From positions 551,600 to 615,599 of the forward strand of contig JANPYM010000012.1 in the NCBI GenBank assembly GCA_025890175.1: a DNA stretch of 64,000 nucleotides. Direction: 5' to 3'. Under the pieces are notes generated by a model that had not been told where the DNA came from, made no database searches, and saw only the letters and a list, made by a program, of their open reading frames with translations. The stretch comes from Ciborinia camelliae. Its lineage: Eukaryota > Ascomycota > Leotiomycetes > Helotiales > Sclerotiniaceae. This document shows positions 13,016 to 25,358 of this stretch, piece after piece (position 1 is the first letter of the stretch; each line of letters begins with the position of its first letter). The position numbers and the translations under genes are program-made.

Positions 13016-14167
13016 TTGGATTCTGACTGAGGATGTTGGGAATCAAAGTTGGTAGAAAGCGAATAAGTAGTTCTAGTATCTAGCTTTTAACCTGACCACT
13101 CCAGGGCTTTCTTCCTGCCCCTCAAAGTACTCGATCTAGCTTTACCTACCTACAACTAGTAGGCCGACAAATCTCATAAATTTCCTCTCTATTTAGGTAG
13201 AATCAAATAACAAACAATATCCATATTCCAGATACCTATACAATATAACACAACCGATGAAAGCCCACGCCCAAGCCCAAGGAGATAAATCATCACCTCA
13301 AGTTATTCAGACCAACTTTATCCACTCCATCCCCCTCACCATATAACAAAGTGAATACCCAAGCGGAACCTTTCATTTCATTCCGAGATGATTTTTATTG
13401 CACATCTACAAAGGTAAGGTGTATATGTATATATATTCAATATATTCTATTCCCCTCCTTTGTCCTTTGTATTCTATTCTATTCTCCGAATTGGATTGGA
13501 TGGTATTGTCTTAAACTAATATAACCAAACCTGCTTAATTTACAACTCCCGACGCTCTCATCCAATTGATACTTTCGAGAATGGCGCAAAATTCAACCCG
13601 AGTCTGTTGTCACCCATTAATTCAATCATTCAATCATTCATTCATGCTTCCTTCCTACTTTACACATGCGAGATATCAAATAAGTATATAACCGTTTTCA
13701 TTCTAGATAACAATGAAGAAGCCTCAAGCCATATACATACAATCCAATCCAATCCAATCGAATCCAATCAAATGGGCGAGCACGATGAAAATCTTGAGAT
13801 ACCTATATATGATATGCTATGCTATGATAGGTACGGAATACCGAATTCGCACAATCCGACTTTAGAACCCGAGGCTCAAGTTTTGAGAGAGGGGATTCTT
13901 GACGAGATTCCATGGACTGTAGGCGTATCCATCATGTTGCAGATCTTGACAGATAATGAGGGATGAATGAATGAATGAATGAATGCATCAACTTCTGCTA
14001 TGTCCAGATACCTACTATAAAGCAAAAGCTCTGCGACAGAAGAGGGGAAGAAAATGTTAAGAACGAAGCGATTCGAGTCATCATCTACCATGACTTTCTC
14101 TCTCTCTTCGGGTGGTAATTCGCAGTTTTCAAACCATAAGGAAAGATAGATAGATATTCGACAGTTT

Positions 14168-14195
14168 CCCATCCCATCCCATCCCATCCCATCTC
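14168..14195. repeat. (CATCC)n pentanucleotide microsatellite
   Basis: Five CATCC units followed by a CATCT variant are visible directly. The same unit recurs in opposite orientation (GGGAT) at 48035-48068. Confidence 0.8.
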
Positions 14196-16510
14196 ATTTT
14201 ATCTCCTCCCACTTCCGGTATCGAAAACCAACTTTACTCAAAGCAACCATTGCATCCCCGACTCATTCATTGCATGAACCTCACCTCACCCTACCTCGCT
14301 CCAAGTATAACGTAACCACGAGATGAAACTCCAAAGTTCCGGGAAAGATTTCAAGATTTCCTCAAGTGGAAGAAGCAGAACACGCACGCAATTGCAATGC
14401 TCATGGCAATAATGTGGGCATTATCAACACTAGCTGACGTCACGTACTCTCCTCTCGTGTGACCTCCCCGGTCAACAAAATACCCAACGAAAAAGTGCAC
14501 CGACCTTCCTCGAACTGTATGCATCTATGAAAGTGTGTGTACTAAGAGCATTCGTGGCATTGGAGAAAATGGACGCGGGTTTCCGCCGACTGCATTTCGA
14601 TAGACTGGCTGCGTATGTTGTATTGTAGTCCATGCCGTATATGTATGTATGAACTAATGTCAGTGTGGAAGGTGCATAATCGATGCACCATGCAATTCTG
14701 AAACCAAGTTCCAAGCGTGACACAGGTGTTTGGGAAAAGGTAGAACTGGAATTGGATAATCACCCCACTAGATTTGATTTCTGTGAAGGGGAGAACGGAT
14801 GGGATGATACTTTCATCCTCACGCCACCCCGCACTCAGTGTGCATACATATTTCATTTACCCTCAATAGAGCATGTGCATTGTGCATTGATCCGACCCAA
14901 CAAAAAAGACACCAAGACTCCTATGCAGAGAAAATGAAGGGGGATGAAGATCGAATGCGCCACTCACACACAGTCAAACTTTTACTTGGTGTTGATTGTA
15001 GAAACTATAAGTTTGAGTAACGACTCACAAACCCAAAATAAATGCAAAGTGTTGACTGACAGATTGTCAATCAAGCAATTCCCAGGGCCCCTTCCAAGCT
15101 GTATTCGGACCTTCTACTTTGGTGTTACATGCTAGGTACTTTACGTTAGGTTAGTATTGGCATTTCACTCGGTTGAAATTGTTTGGTAAATTAAGAGTCC
15201 GAAACTCCGAGTTCATCCAACACATTACACGGGAAGAGGGAAGAGAGAAGAATCGCCTCACTCACAGAACACAAGAAAGACGGGCAAAAGCAAAAGCAAA
15301 AGCAAAAGCCCCCAAAAAACCGAAGGAATTCCCCACAATGCTACCGTTCTCCCGATCCAATGAAAGAGAGGTTGAGCCTGGGTTAGAAGCTTGAGGTTAC
15401 AGTATTGCGTAGAAGTTAAACTTAGAAGGTTAGTGATCCGTCCCGAATATTCTCGAAGGATTCCAAACCTTCATCATTGTAACACGGATTCGGCAATTGT
15501 TCTCCGAAGGATTTGTTGGTTGTTTTTTTTCTCCAGCTCGTACTAGAATCTAGCTAGGAGAAGAAAAAAAGAAAAGATCGTGGCGGATATGTATCTAGTA
15601 GGTGATATTTTACCCAATTGATGAATGGTATCCGCGTTTTCCATTTCATCTGCATCTCAGATTGATGTCAGGTATCTTAAAATGAAGCTTACATCCCCCT
15701 TCATCCCCTTGTACACTTATGCAGGAACACCTTGGTACGTATACCGTATACCGCGAACCATCCAATCAAATCATAGGTAATGTATAGGCTATATGAAGAC
15801 AATCAAAAAGGAGATTTAGTAACACTGTAACACCTCCGCTGCTGTATGTATGTTGTATCACCAACATTTGGTTGGAGAGTGACTTTTTCCCAACAAGCTT
15901 CATCAACTCGATGTAACAATGCACGAGGAACATGAACTGAAAAGTTACTTGAAAGATGAAAGCCAAGAGATCAAAAAAGGGAGTTTTCCAGAAGGAGTAA
16001 CAAAACGCGTAATTCATTCATGGATACCTAGGTACCACACCTAGAGATACGTACACTGGTCACATCCTCTAAGTATCTTGATACCTATCAATCAAGCACA
16101 TCTGCAGCCTTCATACTCCGTAGATGTACATACATAGTACATGCAGTAGCGCCATGCGAGAATTGGGAAGCTGTCATCTCATGCCCTATCCCTATCCCTC
16201 AATCCCTATCAGAATCAATCGCAATCGTAATCCGTAATCCCCAATCCGTAATCCCAATATCGTAATCCCAATCCCTAGCACCCGCCACGGCGCCTCCAAA
16301 TATTATTTCATTCCAAATCGAGGGGCAAAAGATACAGATACCACCAGCCAGCTTACACGGACGGGTCGGTGGTAAGGCTAGAATGGTAATTTCCATCCGG
16401 CACTGGGTGTGCGTGGGCCGATGTATGATGTATGTATGCTGTATGTATGCTGTACGCGGCGCGTCGTATGGTATGGAATGCTACCACACTGCTTCTGCGG
16501 ATGATAACCC

Positions 16511-16555
16511 CAAGTCTAAGTCTAAGTCTAAGTCTAAGTCTAAGCCTAAGCCTAA
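16511..16555. repeat. (AAGTCT)n hexanucleotide microsatellite
   Basis: About five AAGTCT units pass into AAGCCT variants at the 3' edge. The unit looks a little like a telomere repeat but is not the fungal TTAGGG. Confidence 0.85.
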
Positions 16556-16817
16556 GGTTATGTTATTTGCCGAACTTCTTCCGCAAGGTTAAGGTTGCAG
16601 GTAGGTAGGTATTGTATCACTGTGACTATCAAACATTATTTTACTCCCCTCCCTCTGTATATACAGAACATTCCTATCCCAGATTCAGAACTAGACTCGC
16701 ATCACATATTTCGCAATTGCAATTGCAATTACGGGTGCGCTTAGTTCGAGAGAAATACGTAGTACAGTACAAGTAACCTTAATAATCCAATCGTCTACGG
16801 TGATGTCTCGAATCTAC

Positions 16818-17090
16818 CTAGACTCGAGATTGTCCTCCTTCACCACCTTCCGTATTTTCTTCAGCACTGCAAAAGAAAGAGAAAAAAAAGGTAAGATGTA
16901 AGATGTAAGATGTAAGATGATCGAACTCCACAACCCGCAGAGACAATCGCAGGACGGATACGAACGGAGTAAGATATGTAAGGTAAGCTGATCTCACAAC
17001 GGGGTCAACCGTCTCTTGTCACTCGTCTCGTCTATAGGTTCGGGCTTGCCAGCTGATGATTCCGGATCGGAACTAGAGGGAGTCTTTCCC
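16818..17090 (-). CDS. 3' end of an unrecognised hydrophilic protein (two exons)
   Basis: Two minus-strand exons fit together: 17090-16998 and 16866-16818. The intron has a GTGAGA donor (16997-16992) and a pyrimidine tract ending TTTTGCAG just before 16866. The first exon leaves two bases and the second supplies one, so the frame is kept across the intron. The joined reading ends ...KRRLTPF then AEENTEGGEGGQSRV and stop. The composition is hydrophilic, rich in Ser, Glu, Gly and Pro, as in a disordered tail. The first exon is preceded by AATCAG and a long pyrimidine stretch, so more exons should lie above 17090, but I could not place them. I do not recognise the family. The clean phase and splice signals are the only support, so this could be a chance fit. 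Confidence 0.4.
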
Positions 17091-20000
17091 CTGATTAATT
17101 ATCGAAGCTGATGGATGCATATCAGTAAGCATTGATTAATGTAAAAAAGCAAAGAAAAAAGAAATTCCAAGGAAGGAGAACAGAAAGAAAAAATAAATGA
17201 AGGAAAATTATCGACGAATGAGGCTGAACTGATTGATATGTATATCTACCTACATATTACAGTGTAGATAGAAGCCTCGCACAAGAGGTGGAGTATGTGA
17301 TTAAGTTTCGGCGAGCGGTTGATAGGTACCTAGGATGAGTAGATGATAGATAGATGGTAGGTACACGAAATTCCAAATCGAATACATACATATCCACTCA
17401 GTCAGTCTCCTAGCTAGTCTCCCAGTCTCTCAACGAAAACGAACGCGTTCGATCTTTCTTCCGTCCATGCAAACCTGACACTGACACTGACACTGACAAT
17501 GACAGGCAGATAGACAGGCGAGCGAGCAAGCCAGCTCGCTACAGAATCCCGAATACAGATACTGTACCTAGGACCTAGGGACCTAGGGACGAAAGGCCAA
17601 AGCCATCCATGATAAACGTGGAAATCACGAAATAACAAACGAAAAACCAAACCCATCCATCCTCGGGTTCCCACCCAGCTTCCAGCTTCCAGCTTCCCGC
17701 GTCCCAACTTCCAGCTCATCCCTTCCTTCCTCCCTCCCTTCCTTCCAAGTTTATAAAATATTCATTCGGAATTTCAGAAAGTCGGTAGGTACCTACCTAC
17801 CTACCTACCCTAAATAAGTGATTGCAAGCTCACCGCGACCCACGTACCTACATACCTACATACCTATAGACCTGGTTTGCGGGCCTGCGCTTTGCTCGAG
17901 GATGTAATTTGGATTCCTCACATAACATACAGTAACCTTAGGTATTATTATGACGCTAGAGTTTAGATGCACACCTGGATAATCATGATGTATTGTTTAT
18001 TGCCCGTAATACTAATAAGCCAGTTTAGCACTTTTATTACCTACTAGATATCTAGGTATCTAGGTATGGGTAGCTAGCTCGCTCGCTTGCAGGAGGTAGG
18101 TAGGTAGTCAACGATGCCTATATAAAAAATAAAGCTCCCGCGAATCCATGGAATCCGCTCTTAGTCTCAGCAGCAGCTCTATTTTCTTACCTCCTATGAT
18201 GGGTTACGGGTAGGGAGGTAGGTAGGTAGTTTTTATTATCTGATTCTCATCCACACTCTCAATCTCATTCTCTCTCATCCATCCATTCACCGATTTCTTC
18301 CACCTATTTTTTTTTAAAAAAAGAAAAAGAAAAAGAAAAGAAAATCTCATCTCATCTCATCTCAGCATACCTACTTATCCATCGGTATATCCATCCGCAT
18401 AATCCTGGGGAATTTTTTATCTCATCAGCCATCTCACCAAGCAGCAAGAAATAATAAATTAATGAATAAATTAATGAATAAATAAATACCTATCTAAATA
18501 CCTACCTAATACAGGCATATTTTGTAAATTATATCTTGCGTACCTAGGTAGCTGGAGCAGATCCATCCATTTATCCATTCATTCGGATATACAATTCCTC
18601 TTCCACTTCCTCTTCCACCTATATACCTATATACCTACATGAGACGAGACCGAAGATATAATATGAGATACCTACAATAGGTAGGTAGGTAGGTATGTAA
18701 GTAGATTCGCACGACCGATATGCGAACGAGTCTCGCGGCGTTCCAAATCGTCGGGTCGGAGTTTTTTTTTTAAGAGAGGTGAGAGGTGAGAGGTGCTGTA
18801 CATATCACGGTCATGGTCACGGTCATGGTCACGGTCACGGTCACGGTCACGGTCACGGTCACGGTCACGGTTGATATTGATGATGATGATGATGCAACAG
18901 TACTGTTGCAACTGCACCCTGGATGAGATAAGATGAGATAGGGAGGGGTCAGTGCGTATCTCACGGATGCGATACTGTACACATGCATGTATGTACGAGA
19001 CGAGACGGTGATTCCCCCGATGATTTATGTGTGATATAATTAGGTAATTACTCTGTAGAAGACCTAGGTAGGTATCAGAGATGGGTTTACGGGTTACTAT
19101 CTATGTCTCGATGGTTAGATTTCCAAAATCGTAGGGCTTAGGTGCTGCACGGTGAACGGTTATATGGCTTGGCAAGGCATGGCATGGCATGGCTGGCTAA
19201 AGGGAAATATGCAGGACGAGCACTTCTAGAATGAAAGAAAGAATGAATGAATGAGGAAGATACTACCTACCTATGAGATATCGATGAAAATTTTTGGGAA
19301 CGATCAGTGCGCTTGGCGATTCCGAAATGAGTGCGAGGAGATTGTAGAGTTGTATTTCCCAACGAATGGAACCGACCGACCTAGGGGAATTCTGCTACAT
19401 TATATGTTTGGCATGGCATGAAAAAGTGCAGTATTGAATATTCTCTTGGGAAATGCGAATTTCCTCTCCCTCTCCGTTCTTAGCTTGTTGTCCGAAGTTT
19501 ATGAACTACCTAGCTATCGTGTTTATACGCGGAAGGGAAGGGGAGAGAAGAGAAGAGAAGAGGAGAGGAGATGAGATGTCGTGATATTTGGGGTGGGGGA
19601 AGGCTGGAGAGGCACAGTCTATCTATCTATCTAGATGGGCGAAGATACGATTGCCGCGCTGCTGCGGGAAATAAGAAAATAAGCCTCTGAACTCCGGAAA
19701 GGCAATACTGTAGATTCTACCGAGCATTGTGGGAATCGTACATTGTAATGATGTCCATAGATATCGATACGGATTCTGTATATTGAGGGCCGTGACGTGA
19801 CATGACATGCCTGAGAGTATCTAGGGATCTATCATATAGAATAGACGCGGCGATAGTTTAATCGGGAATAAATATCTATGAACTTATTTAGATTGTTGCG
19901 GGAAGAATCTCCATGTCTCTAAGTGAACGAAGATGACGATGTTCATACATGAACGATGGGCCATTGCGTGAAACGAAGGGTCAAACGATGGGAGTCTCCA

Positions 20001-23000
20001 CCACTGCTCATCATAAGTTCATAACGAGCTCATTCATACCTTTCCCATTCATCCTGTCAACCTTGATGGAATTCTCATGAACGGATACGGAATGAATGGT
20101 AGGGCAGTGAGTGAGTGGGCAGTGTATTAGTCCTAGCAACTTCATTTCTAATGCAAGAAAGCATTTGTAGAAAAGCAGGTACCTGCTCACAGCGCAGATA
20201 TTATTCTTTTTTGAAATTGCGGTTGGTTTTTCTCTGAAATTAAACAAGCTGCTTTGGGGGCCATTTGGGCGGCGTTGGACACAGTGCCACACTTTTTGGT
20301 GTATGCGAAATGAACCAAAAACCACCAAATTTGGAGCCGATGTAGACATCTGGATTTCAGTGTTATATATACATTATTCCGTTGAATCGTTAGGCAGAAC
20401 ATTAATCTGCCTAGAATCAAATACCTCTCTCAAGTATGAATCGAGTTTCTCGCGACTAGATTTTTATTCGAGTCAATCAAGACTTTAGAGGGATGAATAT
20501 AATCGATGGCCGGCCCCGCCAAAAATCAATTCCCAAAATGGAAGTTAAAACAAAAGCGAGGTCTCTTTTCGGAGATGTTAGATGATCATTGCTACTTGAA
20601 ATAGATCATCATGTGGGTGCTTGATGGTTTGTGAGTGGAGAGTCTACTGTACGGAGTACGTTGACTGATCCAGATTTCAAGCGTGATCCATTCACGGTTC
20701 ACGGGAGCGATATCATTCATGTACTTCCTTACTGTAGGTATACGATGGCTAACAGATTTTAACTTCAGCGTCAAAATTACAACCAACAGGACATGAAAGA
20801 AGGAATGTCGTTGTGATATGATTCTGGCGGATCATGCCGTGGGAAAAAAGTTAAAAGGGATTCGACCTCTCAGCAGGCTCATCATTGATTTTTCCAAAGT
20901 AGCGGGGGATCCTCTTGGTACCTGGTTTGAACCTTTGGTGGGCTGGACTACTCATTGGCATTAGCCTCAAACCAATAGTTAGCTTCAGGGCACGGTGGGG
21001 CCGTCAACAACAGTTTACTTGCCTCCACTCATCCATCCGTCAGGCCCGAGAATCGAGAATCGAGATGTACGGAGCTGATTATAGAATTTTAAATATAAAA
21101 ATAAACGAGATCCATTTCCGATCCCCTTCATCGATATGATATGTTGCTGTACCGAAAAAATGTAAGCGATTGTGAGGTGGTTGTAAAGTGTATATATGAT
21201 AGATGATGCATTTTAAACATGATTTTTTCATCTCTCTTTGCATCATCTGTTGAGCTACTCTGCTCAGCCTTATCGCGTCGATCAAAAGAAATGGAAGTGT
21301 CACGATAGGCAAAAAACAATGCGATGCAGTGCTATGTAGCTACTTTCGTATAAAGCGTTCAGGTGGCACGGCACAATCGTGAACCAAATATCAAAATGTC
21401 CCTAGCCTAGCACACGATGGTCGAGACTTGACCAACAGCTTCTTGATTTTCATATAAAATTAACTGGGAGAGGGAAGGGGACGTGATTTACCTAGGTATT
21501 ACTTTGGTAATACAAGGGACTGGTGCATATCGTAAGATCTTACATGTGTTTGGCGTGGATTTTGTATTGTTGCCGTTCGTTACTTTGATTTATTGGGAAG
21601 TCGAAGTCTCATACCCATGACTTCAGCCCCACCTGTCAATTAGATCAATACCTACCTAGTAGTAGTAGGTAGCGTCGATATATTGCTTTTCTGCAGGCTT
21701 ATCGAGTTATCGAGTTATTAGCGGTAGATTAGGATACCGAACTTTTGAACTATTGACCTGATCATCGGATCCTCAGATCCAGAATTAAAATCCGAGCCCC
21801 GAGCCGACATGCCCAGAATGAATTCTCGCTTCCTGTTCAGCGGAGTGGAACTTTGGGGTAATACGAAGAATCTACGATCTCCAGATTGTAATGAGGAAAT
21901 GAAAATATGATAGGTTTTCTCTCCGAATCACGATCATCTCTAAATGTTGTTAGATGATCGAGTACCTAGGTAGTGTTTGTGATATTGGAACCTAAGGATG
22001 TGACGTACGCGCGACCTTGAGACCTTTGGACCTGCATATTTACATTTACATACCTAGGGATATGTATGCAAGTAGATGAAAGGATCTGTGTCGAATCTGG
22101 ATGTGGGTGGTAGCTAGCAACAAGCAAATGGATCGTAATGTGTACCTTGACTGGTAGGTCTAATAATTGTAAGCGAAAGGGTATAAACTTTGGAAGGGAG
22201 CGGGATGGCTAACACCTAGCACCTAGCAAATTGAGGGGGTGGGGGTTTAAGGTTCCGGATAGGAAAACCGTTGATACTGATGCTAGATTATTTTGGTAGA
22301 TTATTATATTATACACAAAGTAAAAGAGTAAAGAAGAAGCCTTCCCCTTGTGAATCCTTGAGGAGGTGAGGTCACTGAGGTTGCTTTCCAATAACTTCTC
22401 TCCCCTGTTTCCCTCGTTTCCTCTCGATACGGAGGTATCAACCTTTCAACCTTTTCTCTGGGTCGGTTGAGTAACGTGGGTTAACTTCAATCCATCTTCT
22501 TGTTCCCGTCCTTGCCAATTATATTATTATATCGTTGTATCTTTATTTATCTGAGAATATTCAATAAGCCAATTGTGCCAATGAGCCACCATACCATAGG
22601 AGAATAGTCCTTAATAAGGGAAAGCTTGAGAGGATATGTGGGTACCCGGAGACGCAAAGCACAAGGCACCGTAGTCACTTTATCCATGCAAAGGCAATCG
22701 GGCAGGCCATCAATCCACCAATCCACCACACTTTCTCACTTCCACGGACCACAGACCACACCAATAATTCAGCCCATTAGTCGTTCTTTTCTAAAACACA
22801 GGGGGAAAAAAAATATATCCCATCACCAGCATTTCTTAAACTTCTCAACCACTTTTCCGCCTTCCAATTGTCGATCGTACATCCGTCCTCACCTCCCGAA
22901 AGTATCTCTCTCTCCCCGATAACCCAGGAGTTCTATCTTCCTTGTTCAAATATCGTAATCTTATACTCCACATACAGATTGCATCTTCCAATGAAATCCC

Positions 23001-23704
23001 CAGTATGGCTTTGTATCCAAATTCGGTCAAGCACTGTGTAATAGTCAACATGTCAAAGGCTTCATCCGCGTCTTTTGCTGGCTGGAACACTCTCTCCTCA
23101 CAGGGATTCGTTCTACTTTCCTTCAAGGAAGGCATAAGGAAAGACCAATCCTGGTTCATCATGGAACCTGAGGGTTATCATGGGCAGGACCCTCGCATGC
23201 CTCCCAAGCTACAAGCCCACCAATGGTATCTAGACTGCACTTAAGTCGCCTTATACATATGCAAGCTTATATTCCCCAGTCTATCGACTTGGATCAAGTT
23301 CTGTTTTCCTCATCCTTATATCATATATGAACTTTCCAGTTCTATTTTTGATCCCTCTTTGCCTTCTTTGATTTCATCTCAAGCATCGTCACAGTACCTG
23401 GCCATGGCCTCATGAAACTATTGCACCACCGTATTCCACAGCCCTACGCACCACCGAACCACAAAGGACTTGTTCATCACTGGTTTCGGAATATACCACA
23501 TGAAGATCATAATCGTTTAACTTTCCACAAAGTTTTGGCAGCTGCAGAAGAACGCCACAACATTATATTGTCTTTATACTTTCTTCTATACATTGATATA
23601 TGCACGGTCTTGCGTGATAATTAGCAAATCTCACGCATCTGACAGCTATCAACCTCGATCGATTTTGTGTTTCTCTAATAAAGCTATTGATCTGCCCTTC
23701 CATA
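17091..23704. other. Gene-poor intergenic region, second part
   Basis: About 6.6 kb dominated by (TAGG/CCTA)n runs, for example 17785-17812, 18100-18110, 18220-18230 and 18681-18695, with several TACCTAGGTA palindromes. There is no gene I can support. The interval 22845-23162 is open on both strands. The minus reading (CEERVFQPAKDADEAFDM within it) looks somewhat protein-like but has no recognised domain, and the stretch may equally be the 5' leader of the receptor gene at 23705. Confidence 0.5.
18806..18869. repeat. (GGTCAC)n hexanucleotide microsatellite
   Basis: Ten or so units of GGTCAC/GGTCAT are visible. The minus strand reads as Arg-Asp repeats, which creates a spurious open frame across 18672-18917. 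Confidence 0.85.
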
Positions 23705-25358
23705 ATGAATTCGACAATTGTTGGCCAGGGCCGGTGCCCACCTCCGTTCCTGGAGGCAGATCTCTTTTCATCAACGGGTGGCTGTATGGCTTTCGTATCC
23801 TTCAATTCGCTGCAGCATGCTAATAAAATATAGTTCTCGATGGAAGGTTTTGCTCCAATACCTTGGGAGTTATTTGCTGCCTGTCATGTCCTCAGACGGA
23901 CTGGCTTTATGGTGAAAACATCACTACACTCACGAGATCCGCCAATTGGGTCAACGTAGCAGCAATGGTATCCTCTCTGTATTTGTTGATATGTTTTGCT
24001 TTTTTACCGGTAGAGAAAACCCGTAGGCATTACCTCAGTATATGCTTAACTATGGCTACGGCATTGTTGCAGGTGAGTTCGCCAGTCACCACTCTTCTGT
24101 CAACCGTCACATCTAACATATCTCACCAAAAGTTGGGATTCATTATACCACTAGGTGCAAAACCCGAGCAATGTTACAACGCCATCACCCCGAATGATAT
24201 GAGCACTAGCTTCACTTGCGCAATCTCGGGCGCATTCATAATGGCTGGGGGATGGTCTGGTGTGATGTGGGTCTTCTTAAGGTCTGTCGCCTTACACCTG
24301 CAGATCTGCTGGCAGGTGGTCATTGGGAAGAAATTCATGTGGGGAGCTCTCGCTACCGGATGGGGAATACCAGCCATTGCATTGACTTTTGGAATGATCT
24401 TTAGTGGCGTCTCCTTTCGATTCGGAGATACTTGCCATATCAATCACAAGAACAGTTTAGCGGATTTCTGGATTCCTCTACTAATCTTTTCTGGCGCCAC
24501 CCTCATCATCCAATTCGTTACTTTTGCTTACTGCATCAAGGTATACTTTTCGTCCCTCGCGGATAGTTCAAATACCACCGAAACTTCAGGCGTCTTGCCC
24601 GTGTACACTAACAGTGTACGTACCGTCTCACCACGACAAGCATATCGTCGAGTTCGCCGAGTGATTCAGTTGCAATGGAGAGGTATCGCTATTGTACTAG
24701 TAATCGTTGCCGACGTCATCTTCTTTGCCATTGTGTTTGTCTTCATGGATGATCTAGAAACGAATATCATTAAGGATCCTAAAAAGGCCGAACAATGGTT
24801 AACCTGCTTACTTCGAACAGCTGGAGATAAAAATGCGTGCTTGTCTCTAGCGAGTAATCTGGTTGTGAACGAAGCTACTGTTGGCGCAGTGCTTGTCCTG
24901 TTATCCGTAAGTTTTTCCTGTTCGCATCGTTATTCTACTCAAGTGCTAATGGGTATTTTCAGTTCAATGGGTTCTGGGCAGCAATATTCCTTGGGAGGAA
25001 AGCAATGATCACAGGCTGGATTGACATGTACCGAGGCAAAATGAAGCCCAAGAATGAATTCATCAGTGCCGACGTCCACACTTTTAAGGATCCTAGGGCA
25101 TACGAAATGCTGAGTAAAGATCGAGACAAGCGTGACAGCAAGGCCATGGAGGCATACGAAACTCCAGACGCCGTCAGTCCCGTCTCGCCCGTCTCGCCCG
25201 TTCGAAAAAATGGTCGAGAAACCCCCGATTACTTTGGCAGGGAAGCCAGATACAAATCACCGTCACGATCATTTTCCAAACCCAACCCTCCACAATCTTG
25301 GGATTCTACCTCCACATACGCTGCACCCATGGATCCACTCGGTATGAATAATCCATGA
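23705..25358 (+). CDS. Fungal Frizzled-like seven-helix G-protein-coupled receptor
   Basis: This is a predicted plasma-membrane receptor of the fungal Frizzled/Smoothened-like GPCR group; its ligand is unknown. Exons are 23705-23783, 23834-24072, 24133-24906 and 24963-25358, giving 495 residues. The extracellular N-terminus is Cys-rich: GRCPPPFLEADLF, GGFLDGRFC across the first intron, then CCLSCPQTDWLYG. Seven hydrophobic helices follow, starting at VNVAAMVSSLYLLICFAF. Characteristic blocks are FIIPLGAKPEQCYNAITPND, SLHLQIC-type wording (here ALHLQICWQVV) and FGDTCHINHKNSLADFWIPL. The cytosolic tail is Ser/Pro-rich with three SPV repeats and likely phosphorylation sites. The second intron (24073-24132) is exactly 60 bases and stop-free, so retention would insert 20 residues. 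I treat it as an intron because of its GTGAGT, CTAAC and AAAG signals and because removing it restores helix 2. No signal peptide is visible, so an upstream exon remains possible. Confidence 0.85.

Larger units (their letters stand above)
13016..16817. other. Gene-poor intergenic region, first part
   Basis: About 3.8 kb without a recognisable gene. It carries many short tandem runs: CAATC pentamers near 13740-13765, GAAT tetramers near 13966-13985, CATCC pentamers at 14168-14195, AAAAGC near 15290-15310 and AAGTCT at 16511-16555. The open frame 13607-13966 (+) is in part made of these repeats and shows no domain. Confidence 0.55.

Noticed and set aside
16511..16555. Internal telomere-like repeat
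   Set aside because: The unit is AAGTCT/AAGCCT, not TTAGGG, and the array is short.
17414..17719. 101-residue minus-strand open frame
   Set aside because: Made in part of CTGACA and CAGCTTC repeats, with no domain and no splice partner.
18672..18988. Open frames with Arg-Asp or Thr-Val repeats
   Set aside because: Produced by the GGTCAC microsatellite.
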